Shown piece after piece: positions 55,244 through 64,000 of a stretch of 64,000 nucleotides of DNA. This stretch comes from Fistulifera solaris. Its lineage: Eukaryota; Bacillariophyta; Bacillariophyceae; Naviculales; Stauroneidaceae. A model generated the notes under the pieces. The model had not been told where the DNA came from. It did no database searches and saw only the letters and a program-made list of their open reading frames with translations. Within the stretch, counting starts at the first letter, position 1. Every line of letters starts with the position of its first letter. The position numbers were made by a program, and so were the translations under genes. The stretch is taken from NCBI GenBank assembly GCA_030295235.1, contig AP026164.1:1860001-1924000 (forward strand). The letters run 5' to 3'.

Positions 55244-57383
55244 ATGGAAGAGTTGCAGGACGCCATAGAAGACGCGCAATACGTGAACGAAATTGCGCAG
55301 CAAGACGATGGACCCCGACCGGTTTTGCCATGGAAGAAACCGACCGAAGAAGAGCTAGAAATATGGAAGCAATTAAAGAAGAAAGAAAGTAAAGATGCCT
55401 TCACTACGGAGTGGACCATGCAGGAAGAAATAGGATTATTTCTGTTCAGTTCGTACTTGAAAGAAACACATGATGACTATGCGCGCATCAATTTTTGTGA
55501 AGAAGTGTATCGCTTTCGAAAGTATGGAGTACAGGGAAGGAGCGGGCTGAAGCGAGCGAAAAGTATAATTAAACAATTTTTGGTGGCACTGGAGAGAGAT
55601 CCTGTTACCGACGAGGTTGTAATGCCGCGAAGATCTTTAGTATTTGAGCACGATTTGAAGAGACCGACTAGCATCGGTATTCCCGAAGATCAGAGGCAAA
55701 AGCTTTATGCAGAGAACATGGATTTTCCCGCTTGTAGCGAATGTGCTGTTGGACTGAAAGGGGTGATTCGGAGAGAAATTGTAGAAAAAGTGCAGAATAT
55801 AGAGGACCTGTATCGGTCGTCGAAAAACAAATCGTCCTTGCAAGAATCTGCTACCGCTATCAGTCCCATTCATGATTCAAAAAAACTTCTGAATGCAAAT
55901 ATTACATCGACGAGAAATATAGGCTTTGATGATGGGACAGATATAACGGAAACGAGCACGGGAAATGGTTTGCATCGTGATTTATTTGACAACGGAGAGA
56001 GCTTGGTCATGGAAAGTTTGAAGTGTGATTACTGGCGTTCCTTTCTTGAATCTCCAAAGTACAAAAGGCTACTTGGTTTCTTGTGGTTTCGAGATCGTCC
56101 CGTTGAACCTGATGACTTCTTTGAAATGCGGAGGTTGGGTAGAGGCGGTTTCGGTCTGGTAACAGGTAAGATAGGTTCTACAAATTCGGAAGATCAGCTT
56201 TCGTTTCCGACATGCTCTGACATTGATTTTTGCAGCTTGCAAGAAGGGAACTTCTGGGAAATTATATGCGATGAAGGTAATGAACAAAAGGAGAATAAAA
56301 ATGAAAAAATCAGAACAGCTTGCAATCAATGAAAGACACGCTTTAGCTTCGGTTGAGAGCAAGTTCGTGGTCAATTTGAAGTATTCGTTTCACTCGAAGG
56401 ATGATGTATTCTTGATTCTGGATCTTATGACGGGTGGCGATCTCGGATTTCATCTCCATCAGAAAGGAAGGTTCCCGAAAAGAGAAGTCTTGTATTATTC
56501 AGCAAGAATAATGCTAGCGTTGCAGGCGTTGCATGATAAGCAATACGTATACAGAGACCTGAAGCCAGGTAAGTTTGAAAAGTAAATTGTATTTGAGCAA
56601 GTACTTACCCATCATATTCTTATCGTAATAATTCACTATTCTCTTGCTTGCTATCGCAGAAAATTGTCTACTCGCCGAAGATGGCCGCGTGAAAATTACA
56701 GATCTTGGTCTTGCGACTAAAATAACTCCCAAATTGCATGGTGCCGCTGGTACGCGAGGCTATTGGGCCCCGGAGATGTTGCGCCGCGATTCCCGAGGGA
56801 AAAGAATGAATTACACTCACACGGTTGATTGGTTTAGTTTCGGATGCTGTCTTGCTGAGTTTATTTCGGGGTCGAATCCCTTTCGATCCGAGGTTGCTCT
56901 CAACTACGGGCTAGAAAAGGGGCAACAGACTAAAGAAAAAGCGATTGATTTTGCCATCATGGAAATGGATCCAGAGTTTCCACCGGAAAAGTTTGAGCCT
57001 GATGCCGCTGATCTCTGTCAGCAGCTTCTGAGGAAGGACGAAAAGAAGAGATTGGGCTACAATGGATGCAGTGAAATCATGTCCCATCCTTACTTTAAAA
57101 ATATCAACTGGGAAGCCATTATATCGGATAAAGAGATCCCACCTTTTATTCCTGCAAAAGACGTGAATGCTGCGACACAGTCAGAGATTGGTAACTTTGT
57201 CGAGGATAAAAGTACCAAGAAACAATCCTTACAGAGGAGGATGAGGAACACTACAAGGATTGGGATTGGACAAATCCGCGTGCATTTGCAGCAGAAGTCA
57301 TCGAATTTCTGATTTACGAAAGAACAACTGGTGAGCCGCTTCTACCTCCTAAACACGAGGCCTGTTGCTGTGGAATTATGTGA
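55244..57383 (+). CDS. GRK-like kinase with RGS-homology region and CaaX end
   Basis: Exons 55244-56165, 56236-56568 and 56660-57383 (both introns phase 1). The N-terminal third has an RGS-homology-like segment (IGLFLFSSYLKETHDDYARI onward). An AGC-type kinase domain follows: GRGGFGLV, YAMKVMNKRRIK, VYRDLKPENCLL, KITDLGLAT, and the activation loop AGTRGYWAPEML, where the absence of a phosphorylatable Ser/Thr is GRK-like. After the kinase, a frame break at A3 (57220-57222) hides the real tail: EEDEEHYKDWDWTNPRAFAA and finally CCCGIM, a CaaX box preceded by two cysteines. Prenylated GRKs phosphorylate active G-protein-coupled receptors at membranes; this role is inference. Confidence 0.82.
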
Positions 57384-57446
57384 AGCGCGCGCTACTTTAT
57401 CTATTCCCTCTAAGTTCGTACTATCAGATTATTCTATGGCAAAGGG

Positions 57447-59750
57447 CTAGAGCCTTTGTTTTGTTAGTTTCGCCATCGCATTTGTTACATCGCTGATGCT
57501 CAAAAATGTACACGTACTGCCAATCGGATTGTAACATCGTGGAGCTGCTACAATGCTCCATTCATGGATCAATTTATCAGCGTGCAGTTTGGCCGCCATA
57601 CTTGCGAGCGGTCCTGATCCAGGTCCTTCTTTGCAAACATCAGCGAACAAAACGTATTCATATTGTGGGAGTATAGATGCGAGTCCTTTTGGGGTAGAGC
57701 TCAGGTAGGGGCAATCAATTATATCAATTTCTTGCTCACGAGAAAAGATTCCTTTGTCAACCAGTTCTCTACGACTTTGTAGAGCAGTTACTACCCCGTT
57801 ACCATATGTAACAATGGAGCTGCTTCCGGCTTCACCGTAACGACGAATTAGATCGAAGGTCATCATAGGATCAGAATCGCCAGGACCGGGGTAGTGACAT
57901 TCCCACTTCTGATCTTTTCCATGAAGATGGCGCAAATTCAAGAGATGCGTGCTATCAACAAAAACAACAATTCTGCCTGCTCGGGCCTGTAAAACTGCAT
58001 TTCGAAAACCTTTTACGTAATCGATTCCATTACTGAAGCAGACCATGTCAACACCAGGAGGAGAATGGGGTAACATGTTAGTGGTGTGAAAATTTCCCCC
58101 GAAGACTCCGCGATCAAAACCCTGAAGACGTATTATCATCCCATTTGGACACTTGCCGTTCGTCAACCAATTCGATATTGCGATTTCGTAGAACATATCT
58201 GCCCCACAGTCCAAGTACTTAGCGTAAGGGATTTCGACAATCGGTGTCAGCCCCACTTGCGCGAATCCCATCGCTGCGCCTAAGAGTGATGTCTCATCTG
58301 GGGGAAAGTCGAGAATGCGAGTAGGAAAGGATTCTTTTAGTCCGTCTGTGATCAGGTAGTAGCCACCATGGCGAACGTCTTCGCCGAGATAGACAATAGT
58401 GTCATCATTTGACATGACCTCCGCTATAACACGTGTAATATGCTTGCGCATAACATCTTTCTTTTCTCGCCTCTGCGTCTCTGGTGCTGTGTTGCTGCTG
58501 TGTACATAATGAACGGGTTTTACCTCATGTGCACTGTTTCTTTGCAGCATATCCTCCCTGGTCACCTTTTCTTCCTTTGAAGCAGTTTCGAAGCATTCCA
58601 GTGTACGACTTTGTATCCATTTGAGCCTGTCGTTCACCTCATTGTATGACATCACAGAATATACTTCAACGACTTGCTGTATTGTGCTTTCTAAAATTGG
58701 GTTGTCTGCCATCACGACAATGTCGTCGGCATCCAGATATGCGGACTGGCGGTCGGTTGCAGCATGACCGAATCGCCGAATGAGATTTGTGTAAATAAGT
58801 ACAACTGGACATGCTTTTGACCTCGATTGGGAAATAGCGTCCTTCGTTTGACTATAGACATCCATTATGTCGTTACCGTTCGCACAATACCGCGGTATCA
58901 GGTTATCATTTGCAAACAGTGTATCGACATATCCCGCTGTTTTGTAAGAAATCGACAAACCATTGTCCGAGATACCAAAGACAACAGGACACTTGACTCG
59001 TTTATGTCTTGCATGGCGACTTAAATGAAAAGCGGACCAAAAGTGATGATTGTGAATTGATCCATCTCCTAATGTCACGAACGAAACTTCCCTTCCCTCA
59101 TTTCCATCTGATTCTGTTTTTCGAAGAGAATATCCTAAGGCTCGCCCGACCGCTGAAGGGCACTGGGATGCTACAGTAGATGTCACAACAAAATCCCCGG
59201 ACCCTTGACGCGAGGCTTTTGAGCCAATTGAGCAGTGAACTCCTCCTGTAACAGGATCATTTTTACTCACAGTGTAACCTCGAGCTCGATCGAGCAATAT
59301 TTGCTCCAACGACACGCCTTGACACAGTTGACGGGCAATGTTGATTGCTAGGTGTCGGTAATGCAGTGCTACAGAGTCTTGATCCTCGATGACACATCCA
59401 GCCGAAGCTAGAGCTTCTTCCCCGCATGGTCCTATTGTATAAAAGCCATGACCGATCATGGACGCAATCCTTGATTCCGTGTGTAGACAAAAAGTCGCTA
59501 AGGCAGCGTCCAGAGAAATTCGAATCATTTTGTCGGACATGATGTGGGAATATCCACCGACAGGCGGAAGAGGTACATTTACTTTAAAGTCTTTTTGCTG
59601 AGTTTTGGCACAAAGAAAGTTTTGTAGGCGCTGCAATGCCCGATGCTCGGCGAGACCTTCAATGTCTTTTTGGAACGATCCCCGCTTATTTATGTAGTCA
59701 GATGTCGAGAATACGCGCCGAATTTCCGTAAAATGCAATCGATGCTTCAT
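57447..59750 (-). CDS. Fused E1 alpha-beta subunit of a 2-oxoacid dehydrogenase
   Basis: 767 residues from the first ATG, one intact exon. The N-terminal half is the E1-alpha fold with the thiamine-diphosphate motif GDGSIHNHHFWSAFHLS ending in ISDNG, and HYRHLAINIARQL. The C-terminal half is E1-beta: IVYLGEDVRHGGYYLITDGL, ETSLLGAAMGFAQVGLTPIV, MIIRLQGFDRG, and a transketolase C-domain with SSIVTYGNGVVTAL. In most eukaryotes these are two proteins; here they are one. The N-terminus (HRLHFTEIRRVFSTSDY) looks mitochondrial. The substrate could be branched-chain 2-oxoacids or another; motifs do not settle it. Confidence 0.9.
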   Translation of the reverse strand: MKHRLHFTEIRRVFSTSDYINKRGSFQKDIEGLAEHRALQRLQNFLCAKTQQKDFKVNVPLPPVGGYSHIMSDKMIRISLDAALATFCLHTESRIASMIGHGFYTIGPCGEEALASAGCVIEDQDSVALHYRHLAINIARQLCQGVSLEQILLDRARGYTVSKNDPVTGGVHCSIGSKASRQGSGDFVVTSTVASQCPSAVGRALGYSLRKTESDGNEGREVSFVTLGDGSIHNHHFWSAFHLSRHARHKRVKCPVVFGISDNGLSISYKTAGYVDTLFANDNLIPRYCANGNDIMDVYSQTKDAISQSRSKACPVVLIYTNLIRRFGHAATDRQSAYLDADDIVVMADNPILESTIQQVVEVYSVMSYNEVNDRLKWIQSRTLECFETASKEEKVTREDMLQRNSAHEVKPVHYVHSSNTAPETQRREKKDVMRKHITRVIAEVMSNDDTIVYLGEDVRHGGYYLITDGLKESFPTRILDFPPDETSLLGAAMGFAQVGLTPIVEIPYAKYLDCGADMFYEIAISNWLTNGKCPNGMIIRLQGFDRGVFGGNFHTTNMLPHSPPGVDMVCFSNGIDYVKGFRNAVLQARAGRIVVFVDSTHLLNLRHLHGKDQKWECHYPGPGDSDPMMTFDLIRRYGEAGSSSIVTYGNGVVTALQSRRELVDKGIFSREQEIDIIDCPYLSSTPKGLASILPQYEYVLFADVCKEGPGSGPLASMAAKLHADKLIHEWSIVAAPRCYNPIGSTCTFLSISDVTNAMAKLTKQRL

Positions 59751-60112
59751 CTTCACCAGTCGATACAACTAGTGTATTTGCATTTTAAGAAACATACTTT
59801 ACAAATGTCGTTTTTGACATGATAATTGTAGAAGGAATAGAAATGAGAAATGAGTTAACAAAGAACTATTTTTCGTGACAACTTGAAGTCAAACGACGCA
59901 ACCTACAATTTCTTTGACAGTCATCACCCTCCCAAAGCAGTGGTACCGCTACGACTTCAGATTCCATAAATAGGAACCGTTTAGTACTAGTCGTTTATTC
60001 AGGTATGAAGACTAATAACTTGGCAATTATCGCCGAATCCGTCACTTTCATTATTTATCTTCATTATTTTTTGAATAAAAGGAGCAACGCGTGAAATGAT
60101 GTACAACCAGCC
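59751..60112. other. Divergent promoter region, E1 fusion and Cdc20-like genes
   Basis: No gene seen. Confidence 0.55.
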
Positions 60113-61711
60113 ATGAGCAGCGTTTATCCTTGTACACCGCCTCGTCCTAGACGATCGCATTTGACACCGTCGAAAACTCCTTATGTGACGCCGGCGAAAT
60201 CAGCCTCGACTAGGCTGCGCTCGGCCTCGCGTTCGTTCTCTGCTCGGAGAGATCATGCATCGCCGTTCTACTTTACTCCATCAAAAGCAAGCACCGTAGA
60301 AGACATTGGAGATCGCTTCATCCCCTCACGGCGACATATGAATATGGATCTATGTCGCCATGCTCTACGGTCTGCGAAGCGTGAACGAGAGATCGATACC
60401 TCTAATTCGTCATCGTCGCCTGCCGATCCGAAGCTTCCCTCGCAAGAAACTCCGATGCAAAAGGAATTCAAACGACAAATGGCCAGTTCAATGTACAATA
60501 TTCCTATCGAAAGATTCAACGAGAATGCTGAACCAGTCGGTCTTTTTTCATTTCGACCAGCCGAAAAGATTGCTTCGAATGGTCCTGACCCCTTCTCATT
60601 GGATGTTTTGCGCACAATGAAGCTAGGAGGATGTTCCTCCATTGATCGACCGCCTACAACAGTTGCTTCATTGAGAAAAGTGCCTACTGCTCCGACGCGT
60701 ATCCTAGATGCTCCAGATATTGTGGATGACTACTACCTGAATTTGATCAGCTGGAGTAAGGATAATATTTTGGCGGTGGCACTTGCTCGAAGTGTGTATC
60801 TATGGAATGCGACTACAGGTGAGATTCATCACTTGGTAACAGTCGAGGATGGCAATAACTATGTTACTTCCGTGTGTTGGTGTACTGTTCAGCCGCAATA
60901 TATCTCGGTGGGTTTGAACACAGGGTCGGTACAATTGTACGATGGACGAAGCTTGCAACTTGTGAGAACATTACAGGGTCACACGAGTCGGGTTTCGGCG
61001 CTAGCGTGGACGCAGCAGCAGTTGAGCTCTGGTGGCCGAGACTCGAAAATATTGCAAAGCGATGTTCGCGGGGCTCGTCCAATCGTTGCCACTTATCGGG
61101 CACATACCCAGGAAGTTTGCGGTCTGAGTTGGAACGACGACGGATCATGCCTCGCTAGTGGAGGTAATGAGAATTATTTGTGTTTGTGGGATGCAGCAGC
61201 CACGAATAGGAGTACGACAAGGAATGAAGGCAATAGCTCGGACTACCGACCACGTTTATTGCTGAAACAGCACAAGGCTGCTGTGAAAGCGCTCGCTTGG
61301 TGTCCGTTTCATCGTGGTTTGTTGGCAAGTGGTGGCGGTACGGCAGATAGAACAATAAAATTTTGGAATACCAATTCGGGGGCAATATTGAATAGCATTG
61401 ACACAGGTAGTCAAGTGTGTTCCATTATTTGGAGCAAACATCAACGAGAGCTATGTTCGTCACACGGTTACTCTGAAAATCAGTTAGTGTTGTGGAAATA
61501 CCCAAGCATGACTAAAATCAAGGAACTAACTGGTCATACGGCTCGTGTTCTGAATATGGAAATGAGTCCCGACGGGACTTCGGTTGTATCTGCTGGGGCA
61601 GATGAGACTCTGCGCTTTTGGAATGTCTTTGAAGAGATAGGACCATCCTCTTCGAGTCGGTCTAAGAATTTAGCATGCTTGGATCGTTTAGGAGGGCGAA
61701 CAATTCGGTAA
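60113..61711 (+). CDS. CDC20: Cdc20/Cdh1-family APC/C activator, Cdc20 type
   Basis: 532 residues, intact. WD40 co-activator that brings substrates to the anaphase-promoting complex. The N-terminal region has several TP sites (TPPRP, TPSKTP, TPAK) and the C-box GDRFIPSRR at about residues 66-74. RILDAPDIVDDYYLNLISWS precedes seven WD repeats (GHTSRVSALAW, AHTQEVCGLSWNDDG, QHKAAVKALAWCP, GHTARVLNMEMSPDG). It ends in the IR tail (TIR) that docks on APC3. The DAPDIVDDYYLNL form favours Cdc20 over Cdh1, though the C-box resembles both. Confidence 0.93.
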   Translation: MSSVYPCTPPRPRRSHLTPSKTPYVTPAKSASTRLRSASRSFSARRDHASPFYFTPSKASTVEDIGDRFIPSRRHMNMDLCRHALRSAKREREIDTSNSSSSPADPKLPSQETPMQKEFKRQMASSMYNIPIERFNENAEPVGLFSFRPAEKIASNGPDPFSLDVLRTMKLGGCSSIDRPPTTVASLRKVPTAPTRILDAPDIVDDYYLNLISWSKDNILAVALARSVYLWNATTGEIHHLVTVEDGNNYVTSVCWCTVQPQYISVGLNTGSVQLYDGRSLQLVRTLQGHTSRVSALAWTQQQLSSGGRDSKILQSDVRGARPIVATYRAHTQEVCGLSWNDDGSCLASGGNENYLCLWDAAATNRSTTRNEGNSSDYRPRLLLKQHKAAVKALAWCPFHRGLLASGGGTADRTIKFWNTNSGAILNSIDTGSQVCSIIWSKHQRELCSSHGYSENQLVLWKYPSMTKIKELTGHTARVLNMEMSPDGTSVVSAGADETLRFWNVFEEIGPSSSSRSKNLACLDRLGGRTIR

Positions 61712-61884
61712 TGCGAAGCAATTTATTAGAAGGCTTAAACAATTGATACAACAATCAAAGACTAAGCATCTGTTGTCCTGATAAAGTAATGCTAATGTTA
61801 TCAAAGAAAGGTTAAAAAATAAGACTATCTATTTTAAAATTGCAAGTCGGTCTTGTATGCTCGATTGATTCTAGTTTACATTTA

Positions 61885-62999
61885 TCACTGTTTGTATTCT
61901 CCTCTCCATCCGGGTGAAATCCAATCGATGACGCCACCTTCTCCGATAACCAAATCCAACCAGTCAGAGGCAGAGGTGCCCGTTCCAGCTTGTGCATCGT
62001 TGAGAGGATTACCGACAGGACAAGTATTGTCAATGCGTGTAAACTGATCAAAGTCCAATCCGGCTTTGGCAGCCGCCTCCCGAACAGCTGGAACGGCAGC
62101 AGAAGGTAATATAGGTTCTTTGGCGTAGACAAAGGCACCTTCGTAGTTCCCCTTGTAATGTATGACCTTTGTAAGCGACTAACTTGAAAGGAGGCACTTC
62201 TTTGCTTCCATCCGACTCTCCCAGAATATACCAGTTTTCACTAAAAGAAAGACCGTACATTTTCCCTTCCGTGTGCATGGTAGGTGCGTCTTTCGACTTT
62301 GTATCCTCAAGAACCATATGCTCGGTCAACGAGTTTTCCCAGAAACCTCCTTCCGGCCGTCGGACGCGGAAGAAAATTCCCATATCTACTTCCTTGTCAT
62401 TGACTCTCTCGAACGTGTTGGTTTGGCAATCAAACAAATCATAATTCGGGTTCAGCCCATCCGTTTTGTACCACGATCCCACCAGTGACCTAGGATCGAA
62501 CGCTTCCACTTTGTAAGGAAATCCCACCGTTTCTGCCGAGTTGTCGACATTTTTCGGCACTTTGACACACTCGTTTTCTTCGATCGTACACGACAGCCAG
62601 TCGTTCAGTGCCTCGGAACCGAATTCGGCAAAACATTGTGTGGCACAGGCCTGTTCTCCCCTTACAGCGTCCCAGGCACGTGACACCTTTGATCCCTCGG
62701 GGATTTTGAAAGAGAGCCTTCGTCTGATCGCCACATTTTTGGACGAAACAAGACACATCGGATTTATCCATTTGATTTTCCTTGGCGTACTCGGCAAAGC
62801 CGTCATAGGCAATAGATGGTGAAGATGTGACGAGAGCAAAGGCCAGTGCGACGGAAGCAGCCGTTTGTTGCCAACTATTTTTGTGTGCTTCGAGTTGTGT
62901 GCCGATGTGTCGCGTGGGTTTTGGGTTGTTCCGAGGAGCGAACGACTCCACGCAGTAATGGTGTAGGGCGATTAGACCAAACACAAGTAGCGACTTCAT
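61885..62999 (-). CDS. Violaxanthin de-epoxidase family protein (VDE or VDE-like)
   Basis: Lumenal lipocalin-fold xanthophyll enzyme. The N-terminus has a bipartite plastid-lumen signal: signal peptide ending at ESFAP, then a second hydrophobic segment (ASVALAFALVTSSPSIAYD). The Cys-rich domain reads VSCFVQKCGDQTKALFQNP, VTCLGRCKG, ACATQCFAEFG and DWLSCTIEENEC. The lipocalin part has GSWYKTDGLNPNYDLFDCQ, FRVRRPEGGFWENSL, NWYILGESDG and LVAYKGHTLQG-NYEGAFVYA. Frame breaks at C4 62658-62661 and C4 62149-62152 each fit one extra base. It ends WISPGWRGEYKQ, without the Glu-rich tail of plant VDE, so a VDE-like (VDL) member is likely. Confidence 0.9.
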
Positions 63000-63474
63000 T
63001 CTGGATAGGAACAATGGGAGTATGAAGACTGAATGGTGGTGCTTTTGTAATGGTTTCAGTTATTGATGTTGCCGAGCACTTTGACGGGGCTATACTGGTA
63101 GACTCGTTGAAGATCGGTGCTAGGTGGAAGGATGATGGTTTGTTGCGCATGTTTCCATTCGCGTTACATTCGTGACCCAATCTCTCGCAATGGTACAGCA
63201 TACTTGAACAATGTGTACTGGTACTATAGGATGGATTGCAACTAACTTTTTGTTGCGTTGGTACGGTCGTGCGTCGTGCGTCATTCAAGTTGACGAAGGT
63301 CGGACGCCCAAACGTCACCGTGAAACGACGTTGCAAACAAATTGGACATCGACATCAACGACATCGGCGCTACCAGGGTAAAGATCCACAACGACACTTG
63401 CATCAATAACCATTCTTTTCACTATTCTGAAAGTTTGCGACTCAACCATCAGCTTACTTGTTTGCTAGATTCCG
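63000..63474. other. Divergent promoter of two plastid-pigment genes
   Basis: Lies between the VDE/VDL start (62999) and the RCCR-like start (63475). It contains one ACGTCA/TGACGT box at 63312-63317. An open frame on the minus strand at 62875-63336 shows no motif. Confidence 0.55.
63312..63317 (-). promoter_or_regulatory. TGACGT box in the divergent promoter
   Basis: ACGTCA on the plus strand (TGACGT on the minus), 158 bp before the RCCR-like ATG and 313 bp before the VDE/VDL ATG. Same core as the twin boxes at 45969. Confidence 0.35.
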
Positions 63475-64000
63475 ATGAGAGCCTCGTCCGCACTTCTCGT
63501 GGCACTGGCAGGGACTCCGTTGGGCGCTGCCTTTGCGCCCCCGTCACCTCCACAACATCGTCTCGTTCCACATCGTCTCACTGCATGAGTCTGCGTCCCG
63601 TTTACGATGAACTATGTCAAAAAGTAGGGGCACAATTTGATCTCAAATACACTGATTTTACGAATGTTATTGGAGGACAGTCGTGGCAGTGCCCGACAGC
63701 TTCCGGAACAGCGGAATGGCTGGATGAATCGAGTCCTCGATTTTTGACGGGAGTCTCCTTTTGACACGCGAAAACGACCCCGCCGTGGGATTAGTGGAAG
63801 AATTGACGATCAATGTCTGGATGGGTCCCAGTTACGATACGCCCCACATGCTATTGACATTCGGAGAAGCCGGAGACGGGCAATATTACGTCACAGCGGA
63901 TTACGTTCCCCGCGGACCCAATGTCTTGGGCAGCGATCCGCAGTATTTGGACATGTACTACGGACCTGACGTTCAGCGGGCGTGGTCGGATGCCTACCCT
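63475..64000 (+). CDS. Plastid red chlorophyll catabolite reductase-like protein (3' end outside window)
   Basis: Start is the ATG of MRASSALLVALAGTPL; the signal peptide ends at AAFAPP, a textbook diatom plastid motif. The mature part has PVYDELCQKVGAQFDLKYTD, then INVWMGPSYDTPHMLLTFGE, and YYVTADYVPRGPNVLGSDPQ with YLDMYYG. The order 'DxPHfLxxfG - dYvPR - YLxxYY' resembles red chlorophyll catabolite reductase, a member of the ferredoxin-dependent bilin reductase superfamily acting on linear tetrapyrroles. Frame breaks at C5 63538-63542 and T4 63759-63762 each fit one missing base. The gene runs off the window. Confidence 0.7.

Noticed and set aside
63000-63336. Minus-strand upstream frame as an extra exon of the VDE/VDL gene
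   Set aside because: The plastid signal peptide at 62999 already gives a complete N-terminus and the frame has no motif.

Overview
The window is nuclear DNA of a photosynthetic stramenopile, most likely the pennate diatom Phaeodactylum tricornutum or a close relative. The evidence is an aureochrome (bZIP plus LOV), a violaxanthin de-epoxidase family protein, several proteins with a signal peptide followed by a diatom-type plastid cleavage motif (FAP, AFAP, AFQ), and short GT-AG introns of about 60-200 bp in compact, divergently or convergently packed genes. The species name is inference; no database was searched.

Layout. 1-13.3 kb: the 3' part of an MFS (SPX-MFS-like) transporter, a complete ATR checkpoint kinase, and an M50 site-2-protease-like gene. 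13.6-21.4 kb: an HMG-box protein, a convergent pair of plastid fibrillin (PAP) genes, a glucokinase with a C-terminal membrane segment, a Yae1/LTO1-like protein and the ESCRT-III subunit VPS2/CHMP2. 22-28 kb: an aureochrome and a LOV-less bZIP paralogue, separated by a degenerate non-LTR retroelement whose ends form a nearly perfect 260-bp inverted repeat with outward-facing A tails. 28-39.8 kb: a centrin-like EF-hand protein, the NEDD8-E1 subunit NAE1, complex I subunit NDUFS4, Rab1, a diatom type I membrane protein, a VMA22/CCDC115-like factor, alpha-tubulin and proteasome subunit RPN12. 39-44.7 kb: a tandem segmental duplication of the RPN12-TPK pair, in which the second RPN12 is a pseudogene and the second TPK has lost catalytic residues and gained a repetitive N-terminus, next to small Tudor-like and helicase-associated-domain genes. 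46-64 kb: a DUF3007/DAC-like plastid protein, an NAK-family kinase, a sulfotransferase, a retropepsin-like protein, a two-domain glyoxalase I, a BioF-type synthase, a GRK-like RGS-kinase ending in a CaaX box, a fused 2-oxoacid dehydrogenase E1, a Cdc20-type APC/C activator, a VDE/VDL protein and, divergent from it, a plastid RCCR-like protein cut by the window edge.

The strongest global anomaly is that about 26 reading-frame breaks inside otherwise conserved genes all fall on mononucleotide runs (A, T, C or G of 3-7). Most are one base too short, some one too long. This looks like a homopolymer-length artefact of the assembly rather than mass gene decay, so those genes are annotated as genes, with the break marked. 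The retroelement's frame breaks are not at homopolymers and look like real decay.

Functional links: three plastid or light-related genes (the DAC-like gene, the VDL/RCCR pair and, more distantly, a fibrillin) have TGACGT-type boxes upstream, the core bound by bZIP/aureochrome factors such as those encoded here. Thiamine pyrophosphokinase and a thiamine-diphosphate-dependent E1 enzyme occur in the same window, but nothing in the sequence ties their regulation together.
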